NCBI GenBank assembly: GCA_041665525.1
Contig: JBAYIS010000005.1
Coordinates: forward strand, 1-64,000
DNA: 64,000 nucleotides
Source of the DNA: UBA8401 sp041665525
GTDB lineage: Bacteria; Bacteroidota; Ignavibacteria; UBA10030; UBA8401
Direction: 5' to 3'
The position numbers were made by a program, and so were the translations under genes. Positions 1 through 8,437 of this stretch are shown here, piece by piece. A model generated the notes under the pieces. That model worked only from the letters and a program-made list of their open reading frames with translations, did not search any database and had not been told where the DNA came from. How positions within the stretch are numbered: the first letter of the stretch is position 1; each line of letters starts with the position of its first letter.

Positions 1-927
1 TTCTTCAATGCGGTACGTGTTAACAAAATCGTAAAAATTCTTTCCCTCATGTTCATTGATGATCTGTGAGAGGTAATTAGGGTGCACCTCAAGCCTGGAT
101 GATAGGTCTCCGATAGAAAGGTCGCTCTTCCGATATAATCTTTCATTGGTCATAAGGTCTACCAGTGAGCGAAGAAGTTTTTGGGATGTTTCTGCTGTCA
201 ATCCAGATTTTGGATACTTCTTTTTTTGTTCGCTCCCATCATTCGGTACTTCATTGTGCAAAAAAATATCCGCCTGGCGTACGCCAAAAAAACCAATAAG
301 GAAAACAAAAATAGCGATTCCAATAAATATTATTGTGTCATTTCTTATCGCGATCACCAAAAACCAAATGACTCCCATCCCGATTGTGAGGAACCGCAGC
401 CATTGCAAACTGACCTTCTCTAGATCGGAAAATTGATCACGCATATTTTTTCGATGTTTCCGCAAAAGGAAAGCGGTCCAAGTGACATAAATGATTCCAG
501 AACAGGATATGATGATGAGTTTAATGATACTGTACAACTCATATCCCGCCCCCTCATTTTGATAAATCTGGATCTTTTGGTCGGCGGGAAGAATAAAAAA
601 TGCGATCAGGTATAGATACATTGCCGCGGCCGGAATAAAATGGAATGCGAAAACAGATGGTCGTTCAGGTAATTGATTCGTCAGGAAACTGGCATAGAGG
701 TAGAGAAAAACACCATGGAACAACGGGAGAGGCGCTTCAATGCCAAGCAAGAAAGGGTATCGGAAAATATCGCCGGTAAAGTAGAGATAGAAAAAGAATT
801 GATGAATCAGTATAATGAACATCCAAATCGTCAGGATTCCATCCGCCGCAGTTTTATTCTTTTTGCTGATGAGTAACAGCTCAACAAAAAACGCAATTCC
901 GATACCGACGATGAAAAACAATTCCAT
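1..927 (-). CDS. Membrane-embedded AraC-family transcriptional regulator (C-terminus cut by window edge)
   Basis: The reading frame is open from the ATG at 927 to base 1, giving 309 residues without a stop, so the end lies outside the window. An AGGAGA sequence sits about 12 bases before the start. The first ~225 residues form about seven hydrophobic segments, beginning MELFFIVGIGIAFFVELLL, with short polar loops. After a charged linker with a run of lysines comes a helix-turn-helix region: residues ~265-309 contain LSIGDLSSRLEVHPNYLSQ and then NFYDFVNTYR, which is the classic first half of an AraC/XylS DNA-binding domain. The family of seven-helix AraC regulators is common in Bacteroidota, where the membrane part is thought to sense a ligand. 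The ligand cannot be read from the sequence. It is transcribed away from the phosphodiesterase gene at 1352, so the two share an intergenic region. The second HTH motif is missing only because of the window edge. Confidence 0.88.
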   Translation of the reverse strand, partial: MELFFIVGIGIAFFVELLLISKKNKTAADGILTIWMFIILIHQFFFYLYFTGDIFRYPFLLGIEAPLPLFHGVFLYLYASFLTNQLPERPSVFAFHFIPAAAMYLYLIAFFILPADQKIQIYQNEGAGYELYSIIKLIIISCSGIIYVTWTAFLLRKHRKNMRDQFSDLEKVSLQWLRFLTIGMGVIWFLVIAIRNDTIIFIGIAIFVFLIGFFGVRQADIFLHNEVPNDGSEQKKKYPKSGLTAETSQKLLRSLVDLMTNERLYRKSDLSIGDLSSRLEVHPNYLSQIINEHEGKNFYDFVNTYRIEE

Positions 928-1096
928 TGATTTGATCCATCTCCTTTTTCTTGATGCAAAGGTAGTAAATTTCCATATCCATTAGCAAACCGAAGCGGCT
1001 GTAAAAACACTCATTCACTTATTGGACTTAAAATATATATTTTGGTAAACTGTATTTGATTTATTACCGGGCTAATGTTCAAATTCACATTTTCTT

Positions 1097-1264
1097 GGGA
1101 CTTCTGAAAAATCCCAAAACGATGTCATTCCCCCAACGGACTCCTTCGGAGGATCCTTTTGGGAGAATCTCATTTTTCTGCCGAAATTAAAGCCTGAGAT
1201 TTCTCTCCCGACAAAAATCGTCGGGATCGAAATGACCATAAATAATTAATATTTCAGAGGTCTC
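1097..1264. repeat. MITE-like dispersed element, copy 1 (168 bp)
   Basis: This non-coding stretch has nested inverted repeats. The outer ends GGGACTTCTGAAAAAT (1097-1112) and ATATTTCAGAGGTCTC (1249-1264) are inverted copies with 13 of 16 bases matching. Inside, TGTCATTCC at 1123 faces GAAATGAC ending at 1236. An inner hairpin CCCGAC/GTCGGG lies at about 1207-1225. The same layout, same size and much of the same sequence recur at 44601-44766, and a broken copy lies at 3704-3733. No open frame is present, so it must be non-autonomous if mobile. Apart from this element I see no gene between 928 and 1351. Confidence 0.75.
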
Positions 1265-1351
1265 AATTTTAACACTTTATCACATTCGGTATTTTTCAAC
1301 GGTAAAAAAAAGGATTTCTGGTACTGGCATTCAGTGCAATTGGAGAGTAAT

Positions 1352-3682
1352 ATGAAAAAAACAGCTCGTTTCATAATTATGTGTATGGTATTAGCTAATT
1401 CCTTCATCGGCTTGGCGGGAGTGAAAAATATTGCACATCGCGGAGGGTCACATTTAGCTCCGGAAAATACCCTGGCAGCATTTAAGAATGCCGTTGCATT
1501 GTCCGCGGATTATCTTGAACTCGACATTATTCTCTCCAGCGACGATTCGATGATGATCATCCATGATTTTGACGTCGATCGAACGACAAATGGAACGGGA
1601 TTCGTCAGCTATTTAACCTATGAACAGTTGCGGGCGCTCGATGCCGGTTCAAAATTCAGCCCTGCGTTTGCCGGTGAAAAAATACCGACATTCTCCGAAG
1701 TACTGGAAATAGCAAAGAATAGTCCAAACAATATCGGGGTTGTTGCGGAAATTAAAACAAATGATCCGACCGCAGTAGCAAAGACTGTTGCGATGATTCA
1801 AAAATATGAAATGCAAAGCAGAGTAATCGTTTCCAGCTTCGATATCAGCAAACTCTCTTCAGTGAAAGCGCTGGATTCAACTATCCGCGTGCAGTTATTT
1901 GCCTCTGTCCACGAAGGGATCATCGACCAAATGAAAGGAATCAATGGAGAATGGGTCGGCAGCAATATCGCTTCACAGTCGCTGGTCGACTATGCTCATT
2001 CCAAAGGGATCTCTTTCAACATTTGGACAATCAACGGTGCAGATCAAATGATCTTGTATACCGATATGGGAGTTGATGCAATAACCACCGACGATCCTAA
2101 AACGCTTAAAGCGTTGAGTGATACTACAGCGCCGAGCGACGTTATCCTGAACGAAGCCGTCGTTTATGAAAAACAGGTCACCATCAGCTGGAGCGCTGCA
2201 AGTGATGACGAAAGCGGTATTGCCGGTTACGAAATTTACCGCGATACAGCACAATCGCCCGCGAAACTCTATGCAACGGTCGGAGACACAACACAATTTG
2301 TGGATGAGACACAATTGGAGAATGTGACATTCTACTACAGAGTAAAGGCCAAAAATTTGGGGCAATTGCTCAGCGCCAATTACAGCAATGAAATTTCTGC
2401 TGCGACATTCACTGATATTACAAAACCAGTAATTCATTATGTCTCATCCACGGGAGATACCGGTACCGTGTATGTGGAATTCAACGAACGAATTGATGAT
2501 GTCACCGCAACATCAATAGAAAATTATACAATCAATAATTCAGCTGAAATTCTTACTGCAGTTCTCGGGGTGGATCAAAAAACAGTTTTGCTCACCACGA
2601 CGAAATTAAAAGACACAACATATATACTTACCGTTCAAAATATTCAGGACAAAGCGGGCATTCCTAATACCATGACGGGCAGCGCCCATTTTTTCATCCA
2701 TAGAAGATATTCGCCGTACTCCGTCGCCCATTATTCTTTGGATACCATCGTCATTCTCAGCGCTGTGCCGACAATTCTTGATGCGACTGTCAACGCGAAC
2801 AACGGCACCGTAAAAAACGGCCCGGTGGTATCAGACGGGTATGTGGGCAACGGACTGAAATTCGACGGTGTGGATGATTATGTTGAATTTGCTACTTCGC
2901 CGTCGTTCGATATCAATAGTATATCCGTTACAGTATCGCTTTGGGCGGCACTGGACTATTTACCGAATGAATTGCCCGGTGCATTCGGTCCACTGTTTGA
3001 CTCCGAAACTGATAATTATGTGTTGTATGAAGACAGAGGAAATAATCAACTTCGGTTCAAGGTAACCACCAACGGAGGTGCAGCACGCCCCGCCATTCCT
3101 ACTGTTGAATTGAAACGGGGAGAGTGGATGCACATAGTAGGAGTGTATGACGGCACAAATGCTATGATCTATCTGAACGGTGTTCTGAAAAACTCACTCC
3201 CCTTGTCCGGAACAGTGAATCCGGGACAAGCGGCAACGCTGGGAAAGAGCGGTACATCGTATTTTTCCGGGAAGCTCGACAATGTTACAGTCCTAAATGT
3301 TGCCTTAACCGGGGAAGAAGTCGCGGAATTGTATAATAGCACAAAATCTGTCTCTGTTCCTCTGGCCGTACAATCCACCAAAGATCTCACGATTCCTTCA
3401 GTTTATGAATTATCTCAAAACTATCCGAATCCATTTAACCCGGCCACCACGATATCGTTTAGTGTTTCGCAAAACAGCAGAGTATTTATTGCAGTCTACG
3501 ATTTGTTGGGGAGACAAATTGCAACCTTAACTGATGCACTGTATTCACCAGGAGTTCACACTGTTTCATTCAATGCAAACGCTCTCTCCAGCGGAATGTA
3601 TTTTTATCGGATGAAAGCGTATGCCAATGGTGGCAATAGCAGTATTTTTGAAAGCACAAAAAAACTTCTGCTCATGAAATAG
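1352..3682 (+). CDS. Secreted glycerophosphodiester phosphodiesterase with FN3, LamG-like and T9SS sorting domains
   Basis: The 776-residue product starts at the ATG at 1352, behind GGAGAG; an in-frame GTG at 1334 is less likely because the ATG opens directly into a signal peptide (MKKTARFIIMCMVLANSFIG). Residues ~22-265 are a GDPD domain: the catalytic pattern AHRGG, APENT, LELDI and IHDFDVDRTTNG is intact, so it should cleave glycerophosphodiesters into glycerol 3-phosphate and an alcohol. A fibronectin type III-like stretch (~270-350), a bacterial Ig-like stretch (~350-440) and a LamG/concanavalin-like domain (~455-645, with KFDGVDDYVEF) follow. The last ~80 residues open with NYPNPFNPAT and end FYRMKAY...KKLLLMK, a type IX secretion sorting domain. 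It therefore probably acts at or outside the cell surface on lipid head groups. The gene stands alone. Confidence 0.93.
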   Translation: MKKTARFIIMCMVLANSFIGLAGVKNIAHRGGSHLAPENTLAAFKNAVALSADYLELDIILSSDDSMMIIHDFDVDRTTNGTGFVSYLTYEQLRALDAGSKFSPAFAGEKIPTFSEVLEIAKNSPNNIGVVAEIKTNDPTAVAKTVAMIQKYEMQSRVIVSSFDISKLSSVKALDSTIRVQLFASVHEGIIDQMKGINGEWVGSNIASQSLVDYAHSKGISFNIWTINGADQMILYTDMGVDAITTDDPKTLKALSDTTAPSDVILNEAVVYEKQVTISWSAASDDESGIAGYEIYRDTAQSPAKLYATVGDTTQFVDETQLENVTFYYRVKAKNLGQLLSANYSNEISAATFTDITKPVIHYVSSTGDTGTVYVEFNERIDDVTATSIENYTINNSAEILTAVLGVDQKTVLLTTTKLKDTTYILTVQNIQDKAGIPNTMTGSAHFFIHRRYSPYSVAHYSLDTIVILSAVPTILDATVNANNGTVKNGPVVSDGYVGNGLKFDGVDDYVEFATSPSFDINSISVTVSLWAALDYLPNELPGAFGPLFDSETDNYVLYEDRGNNQLRFKVTTNGGAARPAIPTVELKRGEWMHIVGVYDGTNAMIYLNGVLKNSLPLSGTVNPGQAATLGKSGTSYFSGKLDNVTVLNVALTGEEVAELYNSTKSVSVPLAVQSTKDLTIPSVYELSQNYPNPFNPATTISFSVSQNSRVFIAVYDLLGRQIATLTDALYSPGVHTVSFNANALSSGMYFYRMKAYANGGNSSIFESTKKLLLMK

Positions 3683-4000
3683 TATCAAATGAAATATCTT
3701 CTCGAGACTTCTGAAAAATCCTAAATCGATGTCGTTTGTTTTTTGTAAATACACAAAGGACCATAGCGGTGGATTGGCAAAACGAACAATGCTTTTTTCC
3801 ATTGTTCATAATATTCAATTAATACAAGTGTTATTCCCTACCATCAAATCTGCTTTGAAATAACTTCCATTGTACTTTGTAGACATTACAATATTTTGCG
3901 GTTAACCTGCCGTTTTTACGCTGTTTTCACCATGCATATTCTGGCACCCCCATTGTTGCATATCAAGGTAAGCGAGTACAACAACATGTCGGGGGACATT
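3683..4000. other. Intergenic region with a partial MITE-like copy
   Basis: No gene is visible in these ~318 bases. At 3704-3733 the left end of the dispersed element recurs: GAGACTTCTGAAAAAT followed by a stretch matching 1113-1126. Over the 34 bases 3700-3733 there are only four differences from 1093-1126. The right half of the element is missing. The two copies flank the phosphodiesterase gene as direct repeats. Confidence 0.6.
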
Positions 4001-5971
4001 ATGAACCATTCAGCAATCACCAACAAGATCTATTCGATTCTGCGCAACGAACCACAAAACCAGTTCTCAGAATCGCTCAACAATTACTCTCTCTATCATT
4101 CAGAAAAGATCACACCGGATCTGCTGGAAATGGTATGGGACCGGGCAATGGACGGGATGCTGCTGACGGACAGCGACGGTATCTGTGTGGCAGTCAATGC
4201 TTCCTTTTGTTCAATGGTAAACATGCAAGAGAAGGAGTTGATTGGATTGCCGTTTACTGTATTCCTGGACAGCAGCGTTAACCGGAAACAGGTCTTCGAT
4301 GAATACCGCGAATGCGCCCGCACAGGAAATTTCCCCAAAAAGTATGAAAAAAACCTATTGCTGAGTTCAGGGCAAAGTATCTTTGTGGAGATTATGACAT
4401 CAACGATGGTTGATGAAGCCCAGGAAATGTTTGTGTTGACGGAGTTTCGAGATATCGGCGAAAGGAAGCAATGGGAACAATCTACGCACCAAAGCGAACA
4501 GCGGTATCGGTCGCTTTTTGAAAATTCCGTTCTTCCGATCTATGAATCGAATGTTGACGGGAAATTCACAAACGCCAATGTCGCACTGTTGAAATTGTTG
4601 GGTTACGATACCTTTGACGAATTACTTTCACTAAACCTTGAAACAGATGTGTATGTCAATCCGGATCAGCGGTTGAAGCTGTTCGAAGAATTGGACCGCA
4701 ATGGTCTTCACAAACCGTTCGAACTGATATTGAAACGAAAAGACGGTTCACGCATCATTGTTCTGGCGCATTCACGTGTGCTTCGCAACGAACAGGATGA
4801 GGTGGTAGGATTTGAAGGCGCATTGGAAAATATCACCGAACGGAAGGAAATGGAGCACCAGATACTTTTGCAAGTAAAGAATCTTGAAACAGCACGAGAA
4901 GAATTAACAAAACTGAATGCTCAAAAAGATAAGATCCTCGCGATCGTGTCGCATGACCTGCGCTCTCCGTTCAGTTCTATCCTCGGATTCTGCGATTTGT
5001 TGAAGAATGAGTACCACACACTTTCGGACAAAGAAAAAATAGAGTATATCGGATTCATTAATGACGCAGCAGTACAGCAATTGAATATGGTCAATTCGTT
5101 GCTCGACTGGTCCCGCGTTGAAACGGGAAGGATCCGCTTGAAATTCCAGCAATTGAATGTCGGCACCATCGCTTCGGAGATTATGACATCGCTGCTTGGC
5201 CTGGCAAAAAAGAAAAATATCGAATTGTGCATGACGGTACCGCAGACAACAATAGTCAACGCAGACGAACAACTGCTTCGTCAGTTATTGACGAATCTAG
5301 TGGGTAATGCTCTGAAGTTCACCCCTTCCAACGGTACGATCACCATCGGCCTAAAAGAAGACTCGGACGAACAGTTGGTGCTGCATGTGTCCGATACCGG
5401 CATCGGCATTCCGGAAAAAGACCTGAAAAAATTGTTCAAAGTGGAAGAGAAATATACACGGCAGGGATTGCAAGGGGAGGTTGGAACGGGATTGGGATTG
5501 CCGATGTGTTATGAGATTATGAAAAAACATCACGGCTCAATTGAAGCGGTCAGCGAAGAAGGACATGGTACCGCGTTCATTCTTACATTCCAGCGGCATA
5601 TCAAATCCGGCTGCAAGAAGGTCCTTATTGTGGACGATCAAAAAGGGAACAGAATGATCCTTTCCCGTTTCATGAAACGGATCTCCGAAGATTCCGAAAC
5701 GCTATTTGCTGAGACAGGAAAAGAGGCGTTGGAGATGATGGACAGTGAAACGCCCGACCTGATCATTACGGATTTTCATATGCCGACGATGGACGGTCTT
5801 GAGTTGATCAGAAGAATACGCAACGATGAACGATGGAAAAGCATTCCTGTGATCCTTATCTCCGGCGCGGATGTCGAATACTACGGGGATACCGATGCTC
5901 TAACAAAAATTCTGCGGAAACCGGTGGCATATAATGAACTGAATGAAGTTATGGATAAAATAAAATTTTAG
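4001..5971 (+). CDS. Hybrid PAS-PAS sensor histidine kinase with C-terminal receiver
   Basis: The 656-residue protein has no signal peptide or membrane segment, so it is probably cytoplasmic. Two PAS domains lie at ~25-145 (DRAMDGMLLTDSDG) and ~155-275 (YRSLFENSVLPIYESN), each ending in a PAC-type DIGERK/NITERK sequence. A short coiled coil leads to the HisKA domain with the phospho-acceptor His318 in IVSHDLRSPFSS. The ATPase domain has NLVGNALKFTP, DTGIGIP and GTGLGLP. The receiver starts near 540 (LIVDDQKG), with the phospho-acceptor Asp591 in TDFHMP and the conserved Lys in LRKP. I chose the ATG at 4001 because GGGGGA lies seven bases upstream; an in-frame ATG at 3986 and longer starts are possible. 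A terminator follows. There is no adjacent DNA-binding partner, so its output is unknown. Confidence 0.93.
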   Translation: MNHSAITNKIYSILRNEPQNQFSESLNNYSLYHSEKITPDLLEMVWDRAMDGMLLTDSDGICVAVNASFCSMVNMQEKELIGLPFTVFLDSSVNRKQVFDEYRECARTGNFPKKYEKNLLLSSGQSIFVEIMTSTMVDEAQEMFVLTEFRDIGERKQWEQSTHQSEQRYRSLFENSVLPIYESNVDGKFTNANVALLKLLGYDTFDELLSLNLETDVYVNPDQRLKLFEELDRNGLHKPFELILKRKDGSRIIVLAHSRVLRNEQDEVVGFEGALENITERKEMEHQILLQVKNLETAREELTKLNAQKDKILAIVSHDLRSPFSSILGFCDLLKNEYHTLSDKEKIEYIGFINDAAVQQLNMVNSLLDWSRVETGRIRLKFQQLNVGTIASEIMTSLLGLAKKKNIELCMTVPQTTIVNADEQLLRQLLTNLVGNALKFTPSNGTITIGLKEDSDEQLVLHVSDTGIGIPEKDLKKLFKVEEKYTRQGLQGEVGTGLGLPMCYEIMKKHHGSIEAVSEEGHGTAFILTFQRHIKSGCKKVLIVDDQKGNRMILSRFMKRISEDSETLFAETGKEALEMMDSETPDLIITDFHMPTMDGLELIRRIRNDERWKSIPVILISGADVEYYGDTDALTKILRKPVAYNELNEVMDKIKF

Positions 5972-6011
5972 ACTATAATATTGCTGTTCCCTCCTCCTAA
6001 CTCGCTAAAAA

Positions 6012-6044
6012 GCCTCGCCTTCCCCCGGGCGGGGCATTTTTTTT
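6012..6044 (+). terminator. Rho-independent terminator after the hybrid kinase
   Basis: GCCTCGCC and GGCGGGGC pair over eight positions with one G-T pair, and an A and eight T residues follow. It ends the kinase transcript 40 bases after the stop codon. Confidence 0.85.
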
Positions 6045-6256
6045 ACCGATTCCATTCGGAGTAAATTATCCTTTGAAGGTGTGCCGTCGGTTTCCATACC
6101 AGTTTAATCGCATTGCTTATCTTGTGAATCTTCTCTACAATCGTACAACGGCATAGATCGAACCATGAGGAATGGTTGTTCGGCAGCCTGTGATTTTACA
6201 CCTCTGGATCGCCTATGCGTGAAAGAGGTTTTTTTATTCCAACCATCGAGGACCAT

Positions 6257-6823
6257 ATGAAAACCATCATCGGTCAAATCTGGAAACTTGCCCTCATCAC
6301 CATAACAGGAACACTGGGAAGCATCACGTTCGGGTTGATGATGCACGGCAGTGACGTCTTCAATTATACCGGTATCAATTTCGCCTTTGTGGCGTTTGGT
6401 GTCTCTGGAGCGTTCATCTTTTCATTCTATCATGTGTACGGCCTTTCAAATTCCATCACCGCTGCGCTGGCCACCAGCATCGTCCAGTTCATCATCGCCT
6501 CCAATTGGATGCCGATGCTGAATGCCGGAGTCTGGTCGTTCGGAGTAAACCTTCCCGTTGTATGGCTGGCATTTTTGTTCGAACGGAAATTGGCGGCATT
6601 CCACTGGGCAAAATTTTTTGTTGTCGGCCTCGTCTACGGCGTCATGTTCGTTCTGTTAACTCTTGTGGTCGGTGTACTGCAAAGCTTAATAGACATTCCG
6701 CCATTCGTTTTCCGGGATAATTTTGTGGACGGCCTCTTGATTGGTCTCGGAATGGGACTGGGAGTTCAGGCGGGTGAAGCAAATATCCATTCTATTGGGC
6801 CTGATAAATCAGTTCCTGCGTAG
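6257..6823 (+). CDS. Integral membrane protein of unknown function
   Basis: I do not recognise this family. The 188-residue product is nearly all hydrophobic, with about five to six membrane helices: ~8-28, ~35-58, ~65-88, ~92-112, ~120-145 and ~160-175. Short polar loops contain HGSDVF and ERKLAAFHWAK, and the last ~15 residues are polar. I chose the ATG at 6257 because GAGG lies eight bases upstream; an earlier ATG at 6215 would add 14 residues that look unlike a membrane leader. The gene lies between a terminator and the polyphosphate kinase gene, 71 bases before it and in the same direction, so the two may be co-transcribed. No enzymatic motif is visible. Confidence 0.72.
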   Translation: MKTIIGQIWKLALITITGTLGSITFGLMMHGSDVFNYTGINFAFVAFGVSGAFIFSFYHVYGLSNSITAALATSIVQFIIASNWMPMLNAGVWSFGVNLPVVWLAFLFERKLAAFHWAKFFVVGLVYGVMFVLLTLVVGVLQSLIDIPPFVFRDNFVDGLLIGLGMGLGVQAGEANIHSIGPDKSVPA

Positions 6824-6894
6824 TAACTGGCGAGCATAAAGGAAGAAACAGAAATCGAAAAGTGCAGATGTTTTTTTAACTATCGGGAGCACCT

Positions 6895-7758
6895 ATGAAT
6901 ACAAAAGATCTTATTGTTCCACCAGGGAAGAAAATCTCGCTGTCGAAATATGATCCGGCCTCCACCGGGAGCGTAAAACACAAGGAACGTGCCGAAGAAC
7001 ATCTCGTGAATGACATCGCCGATATTGCGCGGCTGCAGGATGTGCTGTATGCCCACGACGTTTATGCAGTGCTGATGATCTTCCAGGCGATGGATGCGGC
7101 GGGAAAGGATGGAGCGATCAAACACGTGATGTCGGGTATCAATCCGCAGGGATGCCAGGTGTACAGCTTTAAATCTCCCTCCATGGAAGAACTGGACCAT
7201 GACTATCTCTGGCGCTCGATGAAAGCACTCCCGGAACGGGGACGTTTCGGCATTTTCAATCGTTCGTACTATGAGGAAGTGCTGATTGTTCGTGTGCATG
7301 AAGAGATATTGAAAAGGCAAAAACTCCCCCCGCAGCCGAAGGGAAAGGACTTTTGGAAGGGGCGGTATAACGAGATCAATATGTTTGAACAGTATCTCGT
7401 CCGGAACGGTATTCACGTCCTGAAATTCTTCCTGAATGTTTCCAAGGATGAACAGAAACGCCGCTTTTTGAAAAGGATCGAGACTCCGGAAAAGAACTGG
7501 AAGTTTTCCGCAAGTGATGCAAAGGAACGGTATCACTGGGACAATTATATGAAAGCATACGAAGATATGTTCAATCACACGAGCACAAAATGGGCCCCGT
7601 GGTATATCATTCCGGCGGATCATAAATGGCTCACGCGTGCCGCCGTGGCGCGTATTCTGGCGGAAAAACTAAAATCATTGGACATTGCCTATCCCAAACC
7701 AACAGAAGAGCATCTGAAAGAATTGGAGAAAGCAAAAAAAATGCTGGAAGCGGAATAA
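6895..7758 (+). CDS. Polyphosphate kinase 2, probably class III (polyphosphate:AMP/ADP phosphotransferase)
   Basis: The 287-residue length and sequence fit the one-domain PPK2 family, which moves phosphate between polyphosphate and nucleotides in the cytoplasm. The Walker A-like QAMDAAGKDG is at ~63-72 and the Walker B-like region IFNRSYYEEVL at ~119-129. The phrases HILKFFLNVSKDEQ-like (~178-188), PEKNWKFS and APWYIIPADHKW are close to class III enzymes, which phosphorylate both AMP and ADP and so can make ATP from AMP. Class assignment rests on remembered similarity to the Meiothermus enzyme and should be treated as likely, not certain. A strong terminator follows 21 bases after the stop codon. 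It may be co-transcribed with the unknown membrane protein upstream. Confidence 0.93.
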   Translation: MNTKDLIVPPGKKISLSKYDPASTGSVKHKERAEEHLVNDIADIARLQDVLYAHDVYAVLMIFQAMDAAGKDGAIKHVMSGINPQGCQVYSFKSPSMEELDHDYLWRSMKALPERGRFGIFNRSYYEEVLIVRVHEEILKRQKLPPQPKGKDFWKGRYNEINMFEQYLVRNGIHVLKFFLNVSKDEQKRRFLKRIETPEKNWKFSASDAKERYHWDNYMKAYEDMFNHTSTKWAPWYIIPADHKWLTRAAVARILAEKLKSLDIAYPKPTEEHLKELEKAKKMLEAE

Positions 7759-7779
7759 TCGTTGAATGCGAAGTAATAA

Positions 7780-7807
7780 GAGCCCTATCGACAGAGGGCT
7801 CTTTTTG
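7780..7807 (+). terminator. Rho-independent terminator after the PPK2 gene
   Basis: GAGCCCT and AGGGCTC form a seven-pair stem around a short loop, followed directly by TTTTTG. It closes the polyphosphate kinase transcript. Confidence 0.88.
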
Positions 7808-7885
7808 TTTGCACAAAAGTTGCATCCATTTTGGGAACTCACTATCTTTCCTTGAATCAATTCCCCACATTGATACTACTGCTTA

Positions 7886-8437
7886 ATGAAAAAATTTTAC
7901 ATATCGGCACGCGATTTTGTTCTGCGGTATCCTGCCATTCTTGCATCGTATTTCATCTATAGCTATTACTTCATTTCGACGATGGACTTTTATATCAAGT
8001 TCAAGCATCGTCATTTCGGCACCACCGAAGCATTGCAGCATTTTGACACGCTGTTGTGGATGTGGATTTTGGCGTATGCGCTCGTTAAAGTGATCGAATT
8101 ACGGGAACGGCTGCACCGCCGGGAGAAGGAAATACTGGAGCATCAATATAATATTCAGTTAAAAGAGACGCAGATACAAACACTCCACGAAGTCATTATG
8201 ACGCTGAAACACGAGATTAACAATCCTCTGGCGATTATCTTGGGATATACACGGCTGCTGAAAAAGAGCGTTGACGATCCCGATGCCTTGAAGAAGATCC
8301 TGGAGATCGAGGTAGCTTCACAGCGCATTAACCACGCATTAAAAGAATTTTCCGCCGCACAGGTGTACGAAGTATCAGAATCCCCGGTCGGGAACCTTGT
8401 CGAACTTACTCCGTTCAGCAGCGATAAAAAACCATGA
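7886..8437 (+). CDS. Membrane histidine kinase-like protein with DHp helix but no ATPase domain
   Basis: The 183-residue protein has two hydrophobic segments (~13-32 and ~53-68), then a charged coiled coil (~72-100) and a canonical HisKA helix with His109 in LKHEINNPLAIILGY. A second helix (~125-150) completes a dimerisation/phosphotransfer hairpin. The protein then ends in a ~30-residue polar tail; no HATPase motifs (N, G1, G2 boxes) are present here or in the next frames. It cannot phosphorylate itself on this evidence. It might accept phosphate from a separate kinase, act as a phosphatase, or be a decayed kinase. The stop codon overlaps the start of tadA by four bases (ATGA), so the two are translationally coupled. 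Confidence 0.8.
   Translation: MKKFYISARDFVLRYPAILASYFIYSYYFISTMDFYIKFKHRHFGTTEALQHFDTLLWMWILAYALVKVIELRERLHRREKEILEHQYNIQLKETQIQTLHEVIMTLKHEINNPLAIILGYTRLLKKSVDDPDALKKILEIEVASQRINHALKEFSAAQVYEVSESPVGNLVELTPFSSDKKP

Noticed and set aside
6880..7623. A 247-codon minus-strand frame opposite the PPK2 gene
   Set aside because: It is the complement of a well-conserved enzyme and has no protein-like features of its own.
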